From assembly GCA_033720955.1 (NCBI GenBank), contig JAWWBN010000044.1, positions 1 to 20,068 of the forward strand: 20,068 nucleotides of DNA. The letters are read 5' to 3'. The position numbers and the translations under genes are program-made. Below, one piece after another: positions 6,093 to 13,342 of this stretch (within the stretch, counting starts at the first letter, position 1; each line of letters begins with the position of its first letter). The notes beneath the pieces were generated by a model. That model had not been told where the DNA came from and searched no databases. It saw only the letters and a list, made by a program, of their open reading frames with translations. The DNA comes from JAWWBN01 sp033720955. Lineage in GTDB: Bacteria; Acidobacteriota; Thermoanaerobaculia; Multivoradales; JAHEKO01.

Positions 6093-9000
6093 ATGTCATC
6101 CACCGGCAAAGAAGAGAGCACCTACGACTCGCCGTCGTGGAGCCCGCCCGACGGCGGCGCGCCGCCGCACCGTCTGCCCCCCGTGCCCCTGCACAAGCGC
6201 GCGAGCTCGCACTTCCAGCCGCGCGACCGGCACCGCGGCAACGAGTACTACCGCGAGGGCCGCGTGGCCTTCGAGACCGACGCCAGCCGCGTGCGCGCCC
6301 AGGTGCGCGGCTCGGAGCCGCAGCCCTACCGGGTGGGGATCGACTGGTCGCGGGTCGCCGCCGAGCGGGTGCTGCACTCCTACTGCGACTGCCAGCGCTT
6401 CGCCTCGGGCACCCCGTGCAAGCACCTCTGGGCCCTGCTCCTGGCGCTGGCCGAGGAGGGCGGCGACGCCCAGCCTCCCGGCCGCGACCGGCTGGCCCTG
6501 CGCAAGGACCGTTTCGCCCGCTGGGGCGACCTCGAGAAGGCCTATGGCGACCGGCCCCGCTCGGCGCCCGCGCCCCGCGTGTCGCGGCACGGACCCAAGA
6601 AGCGCGGCAGGGGCGCCCGCGGCGCCGCCGAGCCGGCCTGGCGAGGACAACTGACGGCGGTCCGCGAAGAGGTCGAGCGGCTGGCCGAGGAGGACGCCGA
6701 GGACGACGACCGGGGCGTTCCGCGTCAGCTCCGCTTCCTCGTCAACGCCGAGGAGACCGGCGACGACGGGGTGATCCTCGACGTCTTCGGCCGGCACATG
6801 GGCTCCGGCGGCAAGGCCGGCAAGCTCAAGCGGATGAACGTGCCCCTGGACGAGCTGCCCGACGTCCTCTTCGGGCCGGCCGAGGGCGAGGAGGACGACC
6901 GGCCGCCCCTCGTGGCCGCCCTGCCCGCCTCGCCCCCCCGCCCCAAGGGGCGTGGCCGCCGCGCTCGGGGCCGTCGCCAGGCCAGCGGCGTCCGGCGTCT
7001 GCAGCTCCCCCGCGAGCTCTGCGGCACGGTGCTGCCGCGGCTCTGCTCCCAGCGTGTCCTGGGCTGGTGGGACGGCCGCAAGCTGGCCGACCCGCAGCCT
7101 GTCTCCTGGGACTCGGGCGAGCCCTGGCAGCTCGCCCTGCGGCTCGAGCCGACGGGCTCCGGCGGGCTGCGTCTCCGCGGCGGGCTGGAGCGTCACGGCA
7201 AGACCGTGCCCCTGCGCGACGCCATCCTGCTTCTCCCGGCGGTCACCCAGAACGGGTCGTCCGAGGGAGCCGGCACCGGTCTCGTGCTCTTCCCGGACGC
7301 GCTGGCGGGCCTGGAGAGCGCCGACCGCCGCGATCTGCCGTGGATCCACCTCCTGCGCGAGCGGGGCGAGGTGGTGATCCCCCCCGAGGACCTCGAGGAG
7401 GCCCTGGAGGAGCTCTTCCAGATCCCGTCGCTGCCGCCGCTCGAGGCGCCGGAGGAGCTCAAGCTGACCGAGGAGACCTCGCCCATGCACCCGCGGCTGG
7501 TGCTCGAGCAGGACCCGGCGCCGGAGGGCCTCAACCCGCCGCTGCTGGCCGATCTCTCCTTCGAGTACGGCGACATGCGGGTCAGCGCCGCCGACGCGCG
7601 GCCGGCGGTCCTGGAGTGGGACCGGCGGCGCTACCTGCGTCGGGACATGGACGCCGAGCACCGCGCCCTGGTCCGTCTCCTGGAGCTGGGCATGCGGCCG
7701 GTGGCGGCCTCGCAGCAGGGGCACGCCCTCGAGCTGCCCCCCGAGGAGCTTCCGGTGGTGGCCGAGCCCCTGCGGTCCGACGGCTGGTCGGTCGAGGTGC
7801 GGGGGATCTCGCTGCGCTCTCCCAACCCACCCGCCCTCAAGGTCGAGAGCGGCATCGACTGGTTCGAGCTCTCCGGCGAGATCGACTTCGACTCGGGCGA
7901 CCGCTTCGAGCTCAAGAGGATCCTCGAGGCCATCGAGAAGGGCGACCGCTTCCTCGAGCTGGAGGACGGGTCGCGCGGCCTGCTGCCGGCCTCCTGGATG
8001 GAGACCTACGGCTCGCTCTCCCAGCTCGCCCAGGAGTCCGACGAAGACGGCCTGCGGTTCCTCCCCTCCCAGGCGCTCCTGGTGGATTCGCTGCTCTCCT
8101 TGATGCCGGAGCCGGACGTCGATGCCGCCTTCGCGGAGCTGCGCAAGAAGCTCAAGTCGTTCGAGCGCATCAAGGCCAAGAAGGAGCCGCGCGGCTTCCA
8201 GGGCACCCTGCGCGGCTACCAGCGGCACGGGCTCGGATGGCTGGACTTCCTGCGCGAGTTCGGGCTCGGCGGAGTGCTGGCCGACGACATGGGTCTCGGC
8301 AAGACGGTGCAGGTGCTGGCGCTGCTGCGCACCCACCGCACCGCCTCGCGCACCACTGGGCTGCCCTACCTGGTGGTGGCACCACGGAGCCTGCTCTACA
8401 ACTGGGTGGACGAGGCCTCCCGCTTCACCCCCGACCTGGACGTGGTCGAGTATCACGGCCCCGATCGCGAGTCGCTGCTCGAGACGCTCGGCCAGCGCGA
8501 CCTGGTGGTGACCACCTACGGCACCCTGCGCCGCGACATCGGGCACCTGGCCAAGGTGGAGTTCGACACGGTCATCCTGGACGAGGCGCAGGCGATCAAG
8601 AACCGGCAGTCGCAGTCGGCCAAGGCGGCGCGGCTGCTGGTGGCGCGGCACCGGCTGGCGCTCACCGGCACCCCGATCGAGAACCACCTCGGCGAGCTGG
8701 GATCGCTGTTCGAGTTCCTCAACCCAGGCCTCCTGGGGCGCCTGCCCTGGCTGGACGTTCTGTCGAGCGGCCGCAAGGCGAGCAAGAAGGAGCTCGAGCT
8801 GGTGGCGGAGGGGATCCGGCCCTTCATCCTGCGGCGCACCAAGAGCGAGGTGCTCAAGGACCTGCCGCCGAAGACCGAGCAGGTGCTCTTCTGCGAGCTG
8901 GAGGACCAGCAGCGGGAGCTCTACGACCAGCTCCGCCTGGGCTATCAGCAAAGCCTCCTGCAGCAGGCCGAAGGGGGCAAATCGCTCTCCGGCTCCACCA

Positions 9001-9593
9001 TCCAGGTGCTCGAGGCCCTCCTGCGGCTGCGCCAGATCGCCTGCCACCCCGGCCTGGTCAAGGAGGAGTGGGAGACCGCCGGCAGCGCCAAGCTCGACGC
9101 CCTCTTCGAGCAGGTCAACGAGGTCCTCGACGAGGGCCACAAGGTGTTGGTCTTCTCGCAGTTCACCTCGCTGCTCGCTTTCGTCCGCCGGCGTCTCGAC
9201 GAGCAGGGCGCGACGAACTACCTCTACCTGGACGGCCAGACCCGCGACCGGGGCGAGCTGGTGGAGCGGTTCCAGAACGACCCCGAGGCGAACCTCTTCC
9301 TGATCAGCCTCAAGGCCGGCGGCCTGGGCCTGAACCTGACCGCCGCGGGCTACGTCTTCCTCCTGGACCCCTGGTGGAACCCGGCGGTGGAGGCGCAGGC
9401 CATCGACCGCGCGCACAGGATCGGTCAGAACCGGCCGGTCTTCGCCTACCGGCTCATCGCGCGCGACACCGTCGAGGAGAAGATCCTCGAGCTGCAACGG
9501 TCGAAGAGCAAGATCGCGGAGGCGATCCTGGAGGCGGAGGGCACGACCCTCAAGGACCTCACCGCCGACGACCTGCGCATGCTGCTGAGCTGA
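6093..9593 (+). CDS. SWIM zinc-finger SNF2-family ATPase/helicase
   Basis: A 1166-residue Swi2/Snf2 ATPase of the bacterial HepA/RapA-like class, expected to move along double-stranded DNA and remodel protein-DNA complexes. Near the N-terminus is a SWIM zinc finger, YCDCQRF...TPCKHLW, with Cys98, Cys100, Cys109 and His111. A charged, Arg/Gly-rich linker (about 150-300) and a less conserved middle region follow. The helicase core begins near residue 700. It has Walker A DDMGLGKT (Lys737), DEAQ Walker B (830-833), LTGTPIENHLGEL (motif III), and the second RecA lobe with FSQFTSLL, LISLKAGGLGLNLT and DRAHRIGQ (1105-1112). All motifs are intact. The start lacks a good ribosome site, and an in-frame TGA directly abuts the ATG. 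It is not flanked by methylase, nuclease or other defence genes, so a housekeeping role in transcription or repair is more likely. Confidence 0.92.
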   Translation: MSSTGKEESTYDSPSWSPPDGGAPPHRLPPVPLHKRASSHFQPRDRHRGNEYYREGRVAFETDASRVRAQVRGSEPQPYRVGIDWSRVAAERVLHSYCDCQRFASGTPCKHLWALLLALAEEGGDAQPPGRDRLALRKDRFARWGDLEKAYGDRPRSAPAPRVSRHGPKKRGRGARGAAEPAWRGQLTAVREEVERLAEEDAEDDDRGVPRQLRFLVNAEETGDDGVILDVFGRHMGSGGKAGKLKRMNVPLDELPDVLFGPAEGEEDDRPPLVAALPASPPRPKGRGRRARGRRQASGVRRLQLPRELCGTVLPRLCSQRVLGWWDGRKLADPQPVSWDSGEPWQLALRLEPTGSGGLRLRGGLERHGKTVPLRDAILLLPAVTQNGSSEGAGTGLVLFPDALAGLESADRRDLPWIHLLRERGEVVIPPEDLEEALEELFQIPSLPPLEAPEELKLTEETSPMHPRLVLEQDPAPEGLNPPLLADLSFEYGDMRVSAADARPAVLEWDRRRYLRRDMDAEHRALVRLLELGMRPVAASQQGHALELPPEELPVVAEPLRSDGWSVEVRGISLRSPNPPALKVESGIDWFELSGEIDFDSGDRFELKRILEAIEKGDRFLELEDGSRGLLPASWMETYGSLSQLAQESDEDGLRFLPSQALLVDSLLSLMPEPDVDAAFAELRKKLKSFERIKAKKEPRGFQGTLRGYQRHGLGWLDFLREFGLGGVLADDMGLGKTVQVLALLRTHRTASRTTGLPYLVVAPRSLLYNWVDEASRFTPDLDVVEYHGPDRESLLETLGQRDLVVTTYGTLRRDIGHLAKVEFDTVILDEAQAIKNRQSQSAKAARLLVARHRLALTGTPIENHLGELGSLFEFLNPGLLGRLPWLDVLSSGRKASKKELELVAEGIRPFILRRTKSEVLKDLPPKTEQVLFCELEDQQRELYDQLRLGYQQSLLQQAEGGKSLSGSTIQVLEALLRLRQIACHPGLVKEEWETAGSAKLDALFEQVNEVLDEGHKVLVFSQFTSLLAFVRRRLDEQGATNYLYLDGQTRDRGELVERFQNDPEANLFLISLKAGGLGLNLTAAGYVFLLDPWWNPAVEAQAIDRAHRIGQNRPVFAYRLIARDTVEEKILELQRSKSKIAEAILEAEGTTLKDLTADDLRMLLS

Positions 9594-9684
9594 CGCGGCG
9601 CGCCCTCGCCGTCCCGCCGCTGTGCTCGGCGCGGGAGGCGTGGGCGGGGACGGGGCGCTGCGCCCGACCGGCGTGCCGCTTCGC

Positions 9685-9713
9685 TACACATCCAGCCCGC
9701 CCCGGCATAGGAT
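9685..9713 (+). promoter_or_regulatory. Promoter for the phosphatase-ABC transporter operon
   Basis: TACACA (9685-9690), a 17-nt spacer and TAGGAT (9708-9713). Transcription would start a few bases before GTG 9724, giving an almost leaderless message. AGGA inside the -10 box could alternatively act as a distant ribosome site for a longer transcript. Confidence 0.45.
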
Positions 9714-9723
9714 TGCCCGCCAG

Positions 9724-10440
9724 GTGCCACGCTCCCTCCCGACCCTCGCCCTCTCCGCCCTTCTCGCCACCGGCTGCGCCTCCACCACGCCGGAGCCGAC
9801 CGGCCTGCCGCTACAGATCCACTGGGTCCGCAACTCCGCCGAGTACCGCGCGATCCTGCAGCAGACCTTCCGCCTCGCGGGCGAGGCGCTGGCGCAGCAG
9901 GTCGCCGGGCGCGAGCCCGGGAGCTGGGCGGTGGCCGTGGACGCCGACGAGACGTTGATCTCGAACTCGGAGGAGAGCCGGAATCAGGCCCTCTCCGACG
10001 ACGGGCGCCCGTTCGAAGAGCGCTGGGACGAGTGGGTGGAGAAACGCGCGGCGCCCGCCCTGCCCGGTGCGCGGGAGTTTCTCGGCCGGGTGCGGGAGCT
10101 GGGCGGCCGGATCGCCGTGGTCACCAACCGGCGGCTGGAGCACTGCCCGCAGACCGCCCAGAACCTGGACGCGCAGGGGCTCCCCTACGACGTGATCCTC
10201 TGCCGCGGCGAGGACGAAGAGAAGGAGGCGCGCTGGGCGCGGGTCGAAGCGGGCGAGGCCCGCTCCGGCCTGCCCCCTCTCGAGATCGTGATGTGGGTGG
10301 GGGACAACATCCAGGACTTCCCCGGTCTCGGCCAGGAGCTGCGCTTCGCCGACCCGTCCGCGCTGGCCGACTTCGGCGAGCGCTTCTTCGTTCTCCCCAA
10401 CCCGCTCTACGGGTCCTGGGAGGAGAACCCGCCCGACTAG
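9724..10440 (+). CDS. Acid phosphatase / 5'-nucleotidase lipoprotein, e(P4) family
   Basis: A 238-residue HAD-superfamily phosphatase of the class C / lipoprotein e(P4) type. In Haemophilus such enzymes dephosphorylate nucleotides at the outer membrane so the nucleoside can be taken up. The N-terminus is a lipoprotein signal with lipobox ATGC (Cys18). The catalytic DADET (73-77) supplies the nucleophile Asp73 and the acid/base Asp75. The family-typical WDEWVEK and PGAREFL follow. VVTNRR provides motif II and WVGDNIQDFPG the metal-binding acidic pair, so the catalytic set is complete. The open frame extends upstream to 9622, but GTG 9724 fits the signal peptide and the promoter. Only 18 bp separate it from the ABC ATPase, suggesting one operon. 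Whether the transporter handles the phosphatase product is unknown, and the transporter type argues against import. Confidence 0.87.
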   Translation: MPRSLPTLALSALLATGCASTTPEPTGLPLQIHWVRNSAEYRAILQQTFRLAGEALAQQVAGREPGSWAVAVDADETLISNSEESRNQALSDDGRPFEERWDEWVEKRAAPALPGAREFLGRVRELGGRIAVVTNRRLEHCPQTAQNLDAQGLPYDVILCRGEDEEKEARWARVEAGEARSGLPPLEIVMWVGDNIQDFPGLGQELRFADPSALADFGERFFVLPNPLYGSWEENPPD

Positions 10441-10458
10441 GGCCGGAGGCGACGGCCC

Positions 10459-11385
10459 GTGCCCCCGGCGAGCGACTACGCGGTCGAGGTCCGGGGCATC
10501 CGCAAGCGGTACGGCCGGGTGGTGGCGGTGGCCGGGGTGGACTTCGAGGTCCGCCGGGGCGAGATCTTCGGGCTGATCGGTCCCAACGGCGCCGGCAAGA
10601 CCACCACCCTCGAGTGCGTCGAGGGGATCCGGCGGCCCGACGCCGGATCCATCGCCGTGCTGGGGCTCGACCCGCACCGTGACGCGGCCCGGCTGCAGCG
10701 GCGCATCGGGGTCCAGCTCCAGCAGGCGCAGCTCCAGAAGCGGATCAAGGTGCGCGAGGCCGTGCGGCTCTGGTCGGCGCTCTTCGACCAGCCCGTGGAC
10801 GGCGACCTGCTGCTCTCCCAGCTCGGGCTGGAGAGCAAGCGGGAGGCCTGGTTCCTGCACCTCTCCGGAGGTCAGAAGCAGCGGCTCTTCATCGCGCTCG
10901 CCCTGATCAACGATCCGGAGCTGGTGTTCCTCGACGAGCTCACCACGGGCCTCGATCCCCAGGCCCGCCGCGCCATCTGGGAGCTGGTCCGCGGCATCCG
11001 CGCCCGCGGCAAGACGGTGCTGCTGACCACCCACCTGATGGAGGAGGCCGAGCGTCTCTGTGACCGGGTCGCCATCCTCGACCACGGGCGCATCGTCGAG
11101 AGCGGCACCCCCGCCGAGCTGGTGGCGAGGCACTGCCCCGAGCGCACCGTGACCTTCCGCACCGATCCCGGCGTCGATCCGTCTCCCTTCCACGGCCTGG
11201 CGGAGCTGATCGGCCTCGAGGTCGAGGCGGAGCGTCTCACCCTGCGCGGCAGGGGCGACGACTTCCTCTCGGCGGTCATCGACTGCATCTCCGCCCACCG
11301 CGTGCCGGTGCGCGACTTCCACACCGAGCGCGCCAACCTGGAGGACGTCTTCCTCACCGTCACCGGCCACTCGGTGCGCGAGTAG
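10459..11385 (+). CDS. ABC transporter ATP-binding protein (ABC-2 exporter type)
   Basis: A 308-residue ATPase subunit. Walker A GPNGAGKTT lies at 41-49, the Q-loop region GVQLQQAQL at 84-92, signature LSGGQ at 135-139, Walker B LVFLDE at 155-160, D-loop TTGLDP, and the switch His192 in LTTHLMEEAE. The residue after the Walker B Glu is Leu where many ABC proteins have Pro (DEL instead of DEP), a known variant among DrrA-like exporters. The roughly 80-residue C-terminal extension with ANLEDVFLTVTG is typical of ABC-2 ATPases working with drug, polysaccharide or lipid exporters. The GTG start has GGAGG 9 nt upstream. The permease gene begins 14 bp after the stop, so the two almost certainly form one transporter. 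The substrate cannot be told from sequence. Confidence 0.92.
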   Translation: MPPASDYAVEVRGIRKRYGRVVAVAGVDFEVRRGEIFGLIGPNGAGKTTTLECVEGIRRPDAGSIAVLGLDPHRDAARLQRRIGVQLQQAQLQKRIKVREAVRLWSALFDQPVDGDLLLSQLGLESKREAWFLHLSGGQKQRLFIALALINDPELVFLDELTTGLDPQARRAIWELVRGIRARGKTVLLTTHLMEEAERLCDRVAILDHGRIVESGTPAELVARHCPERTVTFRTDPGVDPSPFHGLAELIGLEVEAERLTLRGRGDDFLSAVIDCISAHRVPVRDFHTERANLEDVFLTVTGHSVRE

Positions 11386-11399
11386 CCGGGAGCCTCCCC

Positions 11400-12146
11400 A
11401 TGCTGCGCGGCTTCGCCACCCTCACCTGGATCGAGCTCAAGATCTTCCTCCGCGAGCCGCTGGGGGTGATCGGCACCGTCGCCGTGCCGGTGGCTCTCTT
11501 CGTGATCCTGGGACGTCTCTTCGCCGGCGATGCCCAGCGCTCGCCGGCGGCCGAGCGCTGGACCACGATCAGCCTGCCGATCCTGGTGGTCCTCTTCGTG
11601 GCCCTGGGTGCGGTGCTCTCCCTGACCGCCATCATCTCGATCTACCGCGAGGGCGGCATCCTGAAACGGCTCAAGGCCACGCCGCTCCACCCCCTGACCA
11701 TCCTCGGCACCCACGTGGCGGTCAAGCTGGTGCTGAGCGCCGCCACCCTGGCGCTGCTGGTCCTGGCCGGCAGGCGGCTCTACTCGGGAGAGCTCCACGT
11801 GCCCTGGGCGAGCTTCGGAGTCGCGGTGCTCGTCGCCACCTTGAGCATCCTCTCCATCGGCTTCGTCCTCGCCTCGGTCATCCCCACCGCGCGCTTCGCC
11901 CAGCCCATCGGCAGCGTGCTCCTCTACGTGATGCTGGGCCTCTCGGGCGCCTTCGTCCCGGTGGCGTCCTTCCCGCCGGGTCTCCAGGCGGTGGCCTGGG
12001 CGCTGCCCCTGACCCACGCCGTCTCGCTGCTCGAGGGCATCTGGACGGGCGGGGCCTGGGGGGAGCAGTGGATCCACGTCGCCGCCCTGGTCGCAAACCT
12101 CGCCGCGTGCAGCTTCCTGGCCTCGAAGCTCTTCCGGTGGGAGTGA
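11400..12146 (+). CDS. ABC-2 type transporter permease
   Basis: A 248-residue membrane protein with about six hydrophobic segments: approximately residues 22-41, 58-80, 100-124, 138-160, 172-193 and 222-242. The EGGILKRLKATPLHP loop after the second helix is the typical cytoplasmic segment of ABC-2 permeases (pattern REx..lkrLratPl). The FSGA/LSGAFVPVASFP region before the last helices matches the conserved family turn (LSGAFFP). One half-transporter gene implies a homodimer with two copies of the preceding ATPase. GGGAG lies 7 nt before the ATG. It is probably the last gene of the operon begun by the e(P4)-type phosphatase, and the next gene has its own promoter. Confidence 0.9.
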   Translation: MLRGFATLTWIELKIFLREPLGVIGTVAVPVALFVILGRLFAGDAQRSPAAERWTTISLPILVVLFVALGAVLSLTAIISIYREGGILKRLKATPLHPLTILGTHVAVKLVLSAATLALLVLAGRRLYSGELHVPWASFGVAVLVATLSILSIGFVLASVIPTARFAQPIGSVLLYVMLGLSGAFVPVASFPPGLQAVAWALPLTHAVSLLEGIWTGGAWGEQWIHVAALVANLAACSFLASKLFRWE

Positions 12147-12168
12147 CCAACGGCCGTGTAGATATCGA

Positions 12169-12184
12169 CACAATTCGATTTGTG
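12169..12184. repeat. Inverted repeat CACAA-N6-TTGTG over the -35 region
   Basis: Perfect 5-bp arms (12169-12173 and 12180-12184) overlap the TTGTGG -35 box of the metzincin promoter, as a repressor site would. The same AT-rich region has GATATC twice (12161-12166 and 12201-12206) and ACAATTC twice (12170-12176 and 12222-12228). Confidence 0.45.
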
Positions 12185-12208
12185 GACTTCGAGATCGCCT
12201 GATATCTT
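12180..12208 (+). promoter_or_regulatory. Promoter for the metzincin gene
   Basis: TTGTGG (12180-12185) and TATCTT (12203-12208) are separated by 17 nt, with TGA directly before the -10 (extended -10, TGATATCTT). The leader would be about 50 nt. This is the most complete promoter in the window and lies in its most AT-rich patch. Confidence 0.6.
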
Positions 12209-12266
12209 CTCTCCTATCTGGACAATTCACCTGCGGCGCGAGCCGCGAGAACCAACGGAGAGAGGA

Positions 12267-13175
12267 ATGAAGAGAAGGATTCTGGTGGGTCTTTCCGTGG
12301 CCGCCCTGATGGCCACGCTTCCGACGCTCCCGACGCCCGCCCGGGCGGACGTCGAGAGCGACCTGCACGCGCTGATGGTGCAAGCCAACTCCGCCCTGGA
12401 GGAGCTCGGCTACGACATCCGCCTCGAGATGATCGAGTACTACACGAGGCGGGACGAGCAGGGGAACACGGTCTTCTTCAGCAACGTGGGCAACAAGCAG
12501 CTGGCCTTCGACTTCGTCCCCGGCGATCCGCGTCGGGTGGGCTGGTCGGGACCGGTGGGCCCCGGCGACGACATCACCTGGGCCACCGACGGCTCGGCCG
12601 GTGACGGCGACGCCGGATTCGGCATCGGCATCGCGGCGACGCAGACCGCCGTCTCCAGCGCCATGGCGACCTGGCAGAACGTCACCTGCTCTACCCTGCC
12701 GCTGACCGCGGTGGCCACCGGCGGCCTGGACATCGGCTTCCTCGAGTTCCTGCTCGGCGGCGACAGCCTGCCGGTGATCGCCGCGGACGTCGTCCACGGG
12801 GGCTGGGGGACGGCCGTGGACGCCCTCCTTCCGCCGCCCATCATCGCGGCGGCCTTCACCTTCTTCTTCTCCCCGGGCACCGACATCGACAACAACGGCA
12901 AGATCGACGCCGCCCTGCGGGAGATCTACTACACCCGCAACTTCCCCTGGGCGATCAACGGCAACATCGACGTCGAGACGGTGGCCCTGCACGAGGCCGG
13001 CCACGGCCTGAGCCAGGCGCACTTCGGCAAGCTGTTCCGGACCACCGCCAACGGCCGGTTCCACTTCGCGCCGCGCGCGGTGATGAACGCCGGCTACACC
13101 GGGGTGCAGCAGAGCCTGGCGGGGACCGATCGGGCCGGGCACTGCAGCAACTGGGGGAGCTGGCCCAACAACTAG
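12267..13175 (+). CDS. Secreted metzincin-like zinc metalloprotease
   Basis: A 302-residue exported protein. Residues 1-27 are a signal peptide (MKRR start, hydrophobic core, ARA cleavage). The zinc site is HEAGHGLSQAH (242-252), which fits the metzincin pattern HEXXHXXGXXH except that Ser249 stands where Gly is normal. His242, His246 and His252 would bind zinc and Glu243 act as general base. A Met-turn candidate AVMNAGY (Met273) follows 21 residues later, supporting the matrixin-like (M10) class. DIDNNGKID (206-214) looks like a calcium-binding loop. No recognisable propeptide cysteine switch is seen. ATG 12267 was chosen over the longer open frame from 12180 because it has GGAGAGAGGA just upstream and starts the signal peptide. 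It stands alone between its own promoter and a strong terminator. Substrate and activity are unknown. Confidence 0.85.
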   Translation: MKRRILVGLSVAALMATLPTLPTPARADVESDLHALMVQANSALEELGYDIRLEMIEYYTRRDEQGNTVFFSNVGNKQLAFDFVPGDPRRVGWSGPVGPGDDITWATDGSAGDGDAGFGIGIAATQTAVSSAMATWQNVTCSTLPLTAVATGGLDIGFLEFLLGGDSLPVIAADVVHGGWGTAVDALLPPPIIAAAFTFFFSPGTDIDNNGKIDAALREIYYTRNFPWAINGNIDVETVALHEAGHGLSQAHFGKLFRTTANGRFHFAPRAVMNAGYTGVQQSLAGTDRAGHCSNWGSWPNN

Positions 13176-13185
13176 CGCTCTCGAT

Positions 13186-13232
13186 CCGTCGGGATCCGAC
13201 GGCCGGCGGCGGCCGCCGCCGGCCTTTCTCTC
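13186..13232 (+). terminator. Strong tandem-hairpin terminator after the metzincin gene
   Basis: A small hairpin CCGTCGG-GAT-CCGACGG (13186-13202) runs into a perfect 24-nt GC palindrome (13201-13224) that can form a 10-bp stem with a 4-nt loop. TTTCTCTC follows at once. Stem strength and the pyrimidine/T tail fit intrinsic termination. Confidence 0.75.
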
Positions 13233-13245
13233 TCCCCCCGGCGCA

Positions 13246-13270
13246 CCCACCCCGCCGAGCCCACCCCCCC
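13246..13270 (-). other. G-quadruplex motif / C-rich leader before the tryptophanase gene
   Basis: On the minus strand, four G-runs (7, 3, 4 and 3 bases) are separated by loops of 1, 6 and 1 nt, meeting the usual G3+N1-7 rule. Additional runs flank it up to about 13292. On the plus (mRNA-like) strand the region 13225-13300 is rich in C and poor in G, the composition of Rho-utilisation sites. No TAnnnT-type -10 is visible between 13236 and 13342. Confidence 0.5.
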
Positions 13271-13342
13271 ACGCGGACCCACCGCCCCGGGGGAGGTGGC
13301 GCGCCGGAAGGCCCCCATGCCAGCGTCACGGGGGAGGCACCC

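Noticed and set aside
6096..9497. Very long open frames on the minus strand and in the +2 frame across the SNF2 gene
   Set aside because: They mirror the third-position GC of the SNF2 gene, have low-complexity composition (runs of Arg, Gly, Ala, Leu, Val) and show no domain. All the intact helicase motifs are in the chosen frame.
6093..9593. SNF2 ATPase as part of a DISARM-like or other defence system
   Set aside because: No methyltransferase, DUF1998, phospholipase D or nuclease gene lies beside it. Neighbours are a DoxX protein and a phosphatase-transporter operon.
9594..9723. GGGCG-CTG-CGCCC hairpin (9653-9665) as a SNF2 terminator
   Set aside because: The stem is only 5 bp and no T-run follows. 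In such GC-rich sequence small hairpins are expected by chance. The gap otherwise holds only the phosphatase promoter.
10872..13250. 792-codon minus-strand frame over the ABC genes and the metzincin
   Set aside because: It overlaps three well-supported genes, crosses their promoter and terminator, and has no domain, so it is a composition artefact.
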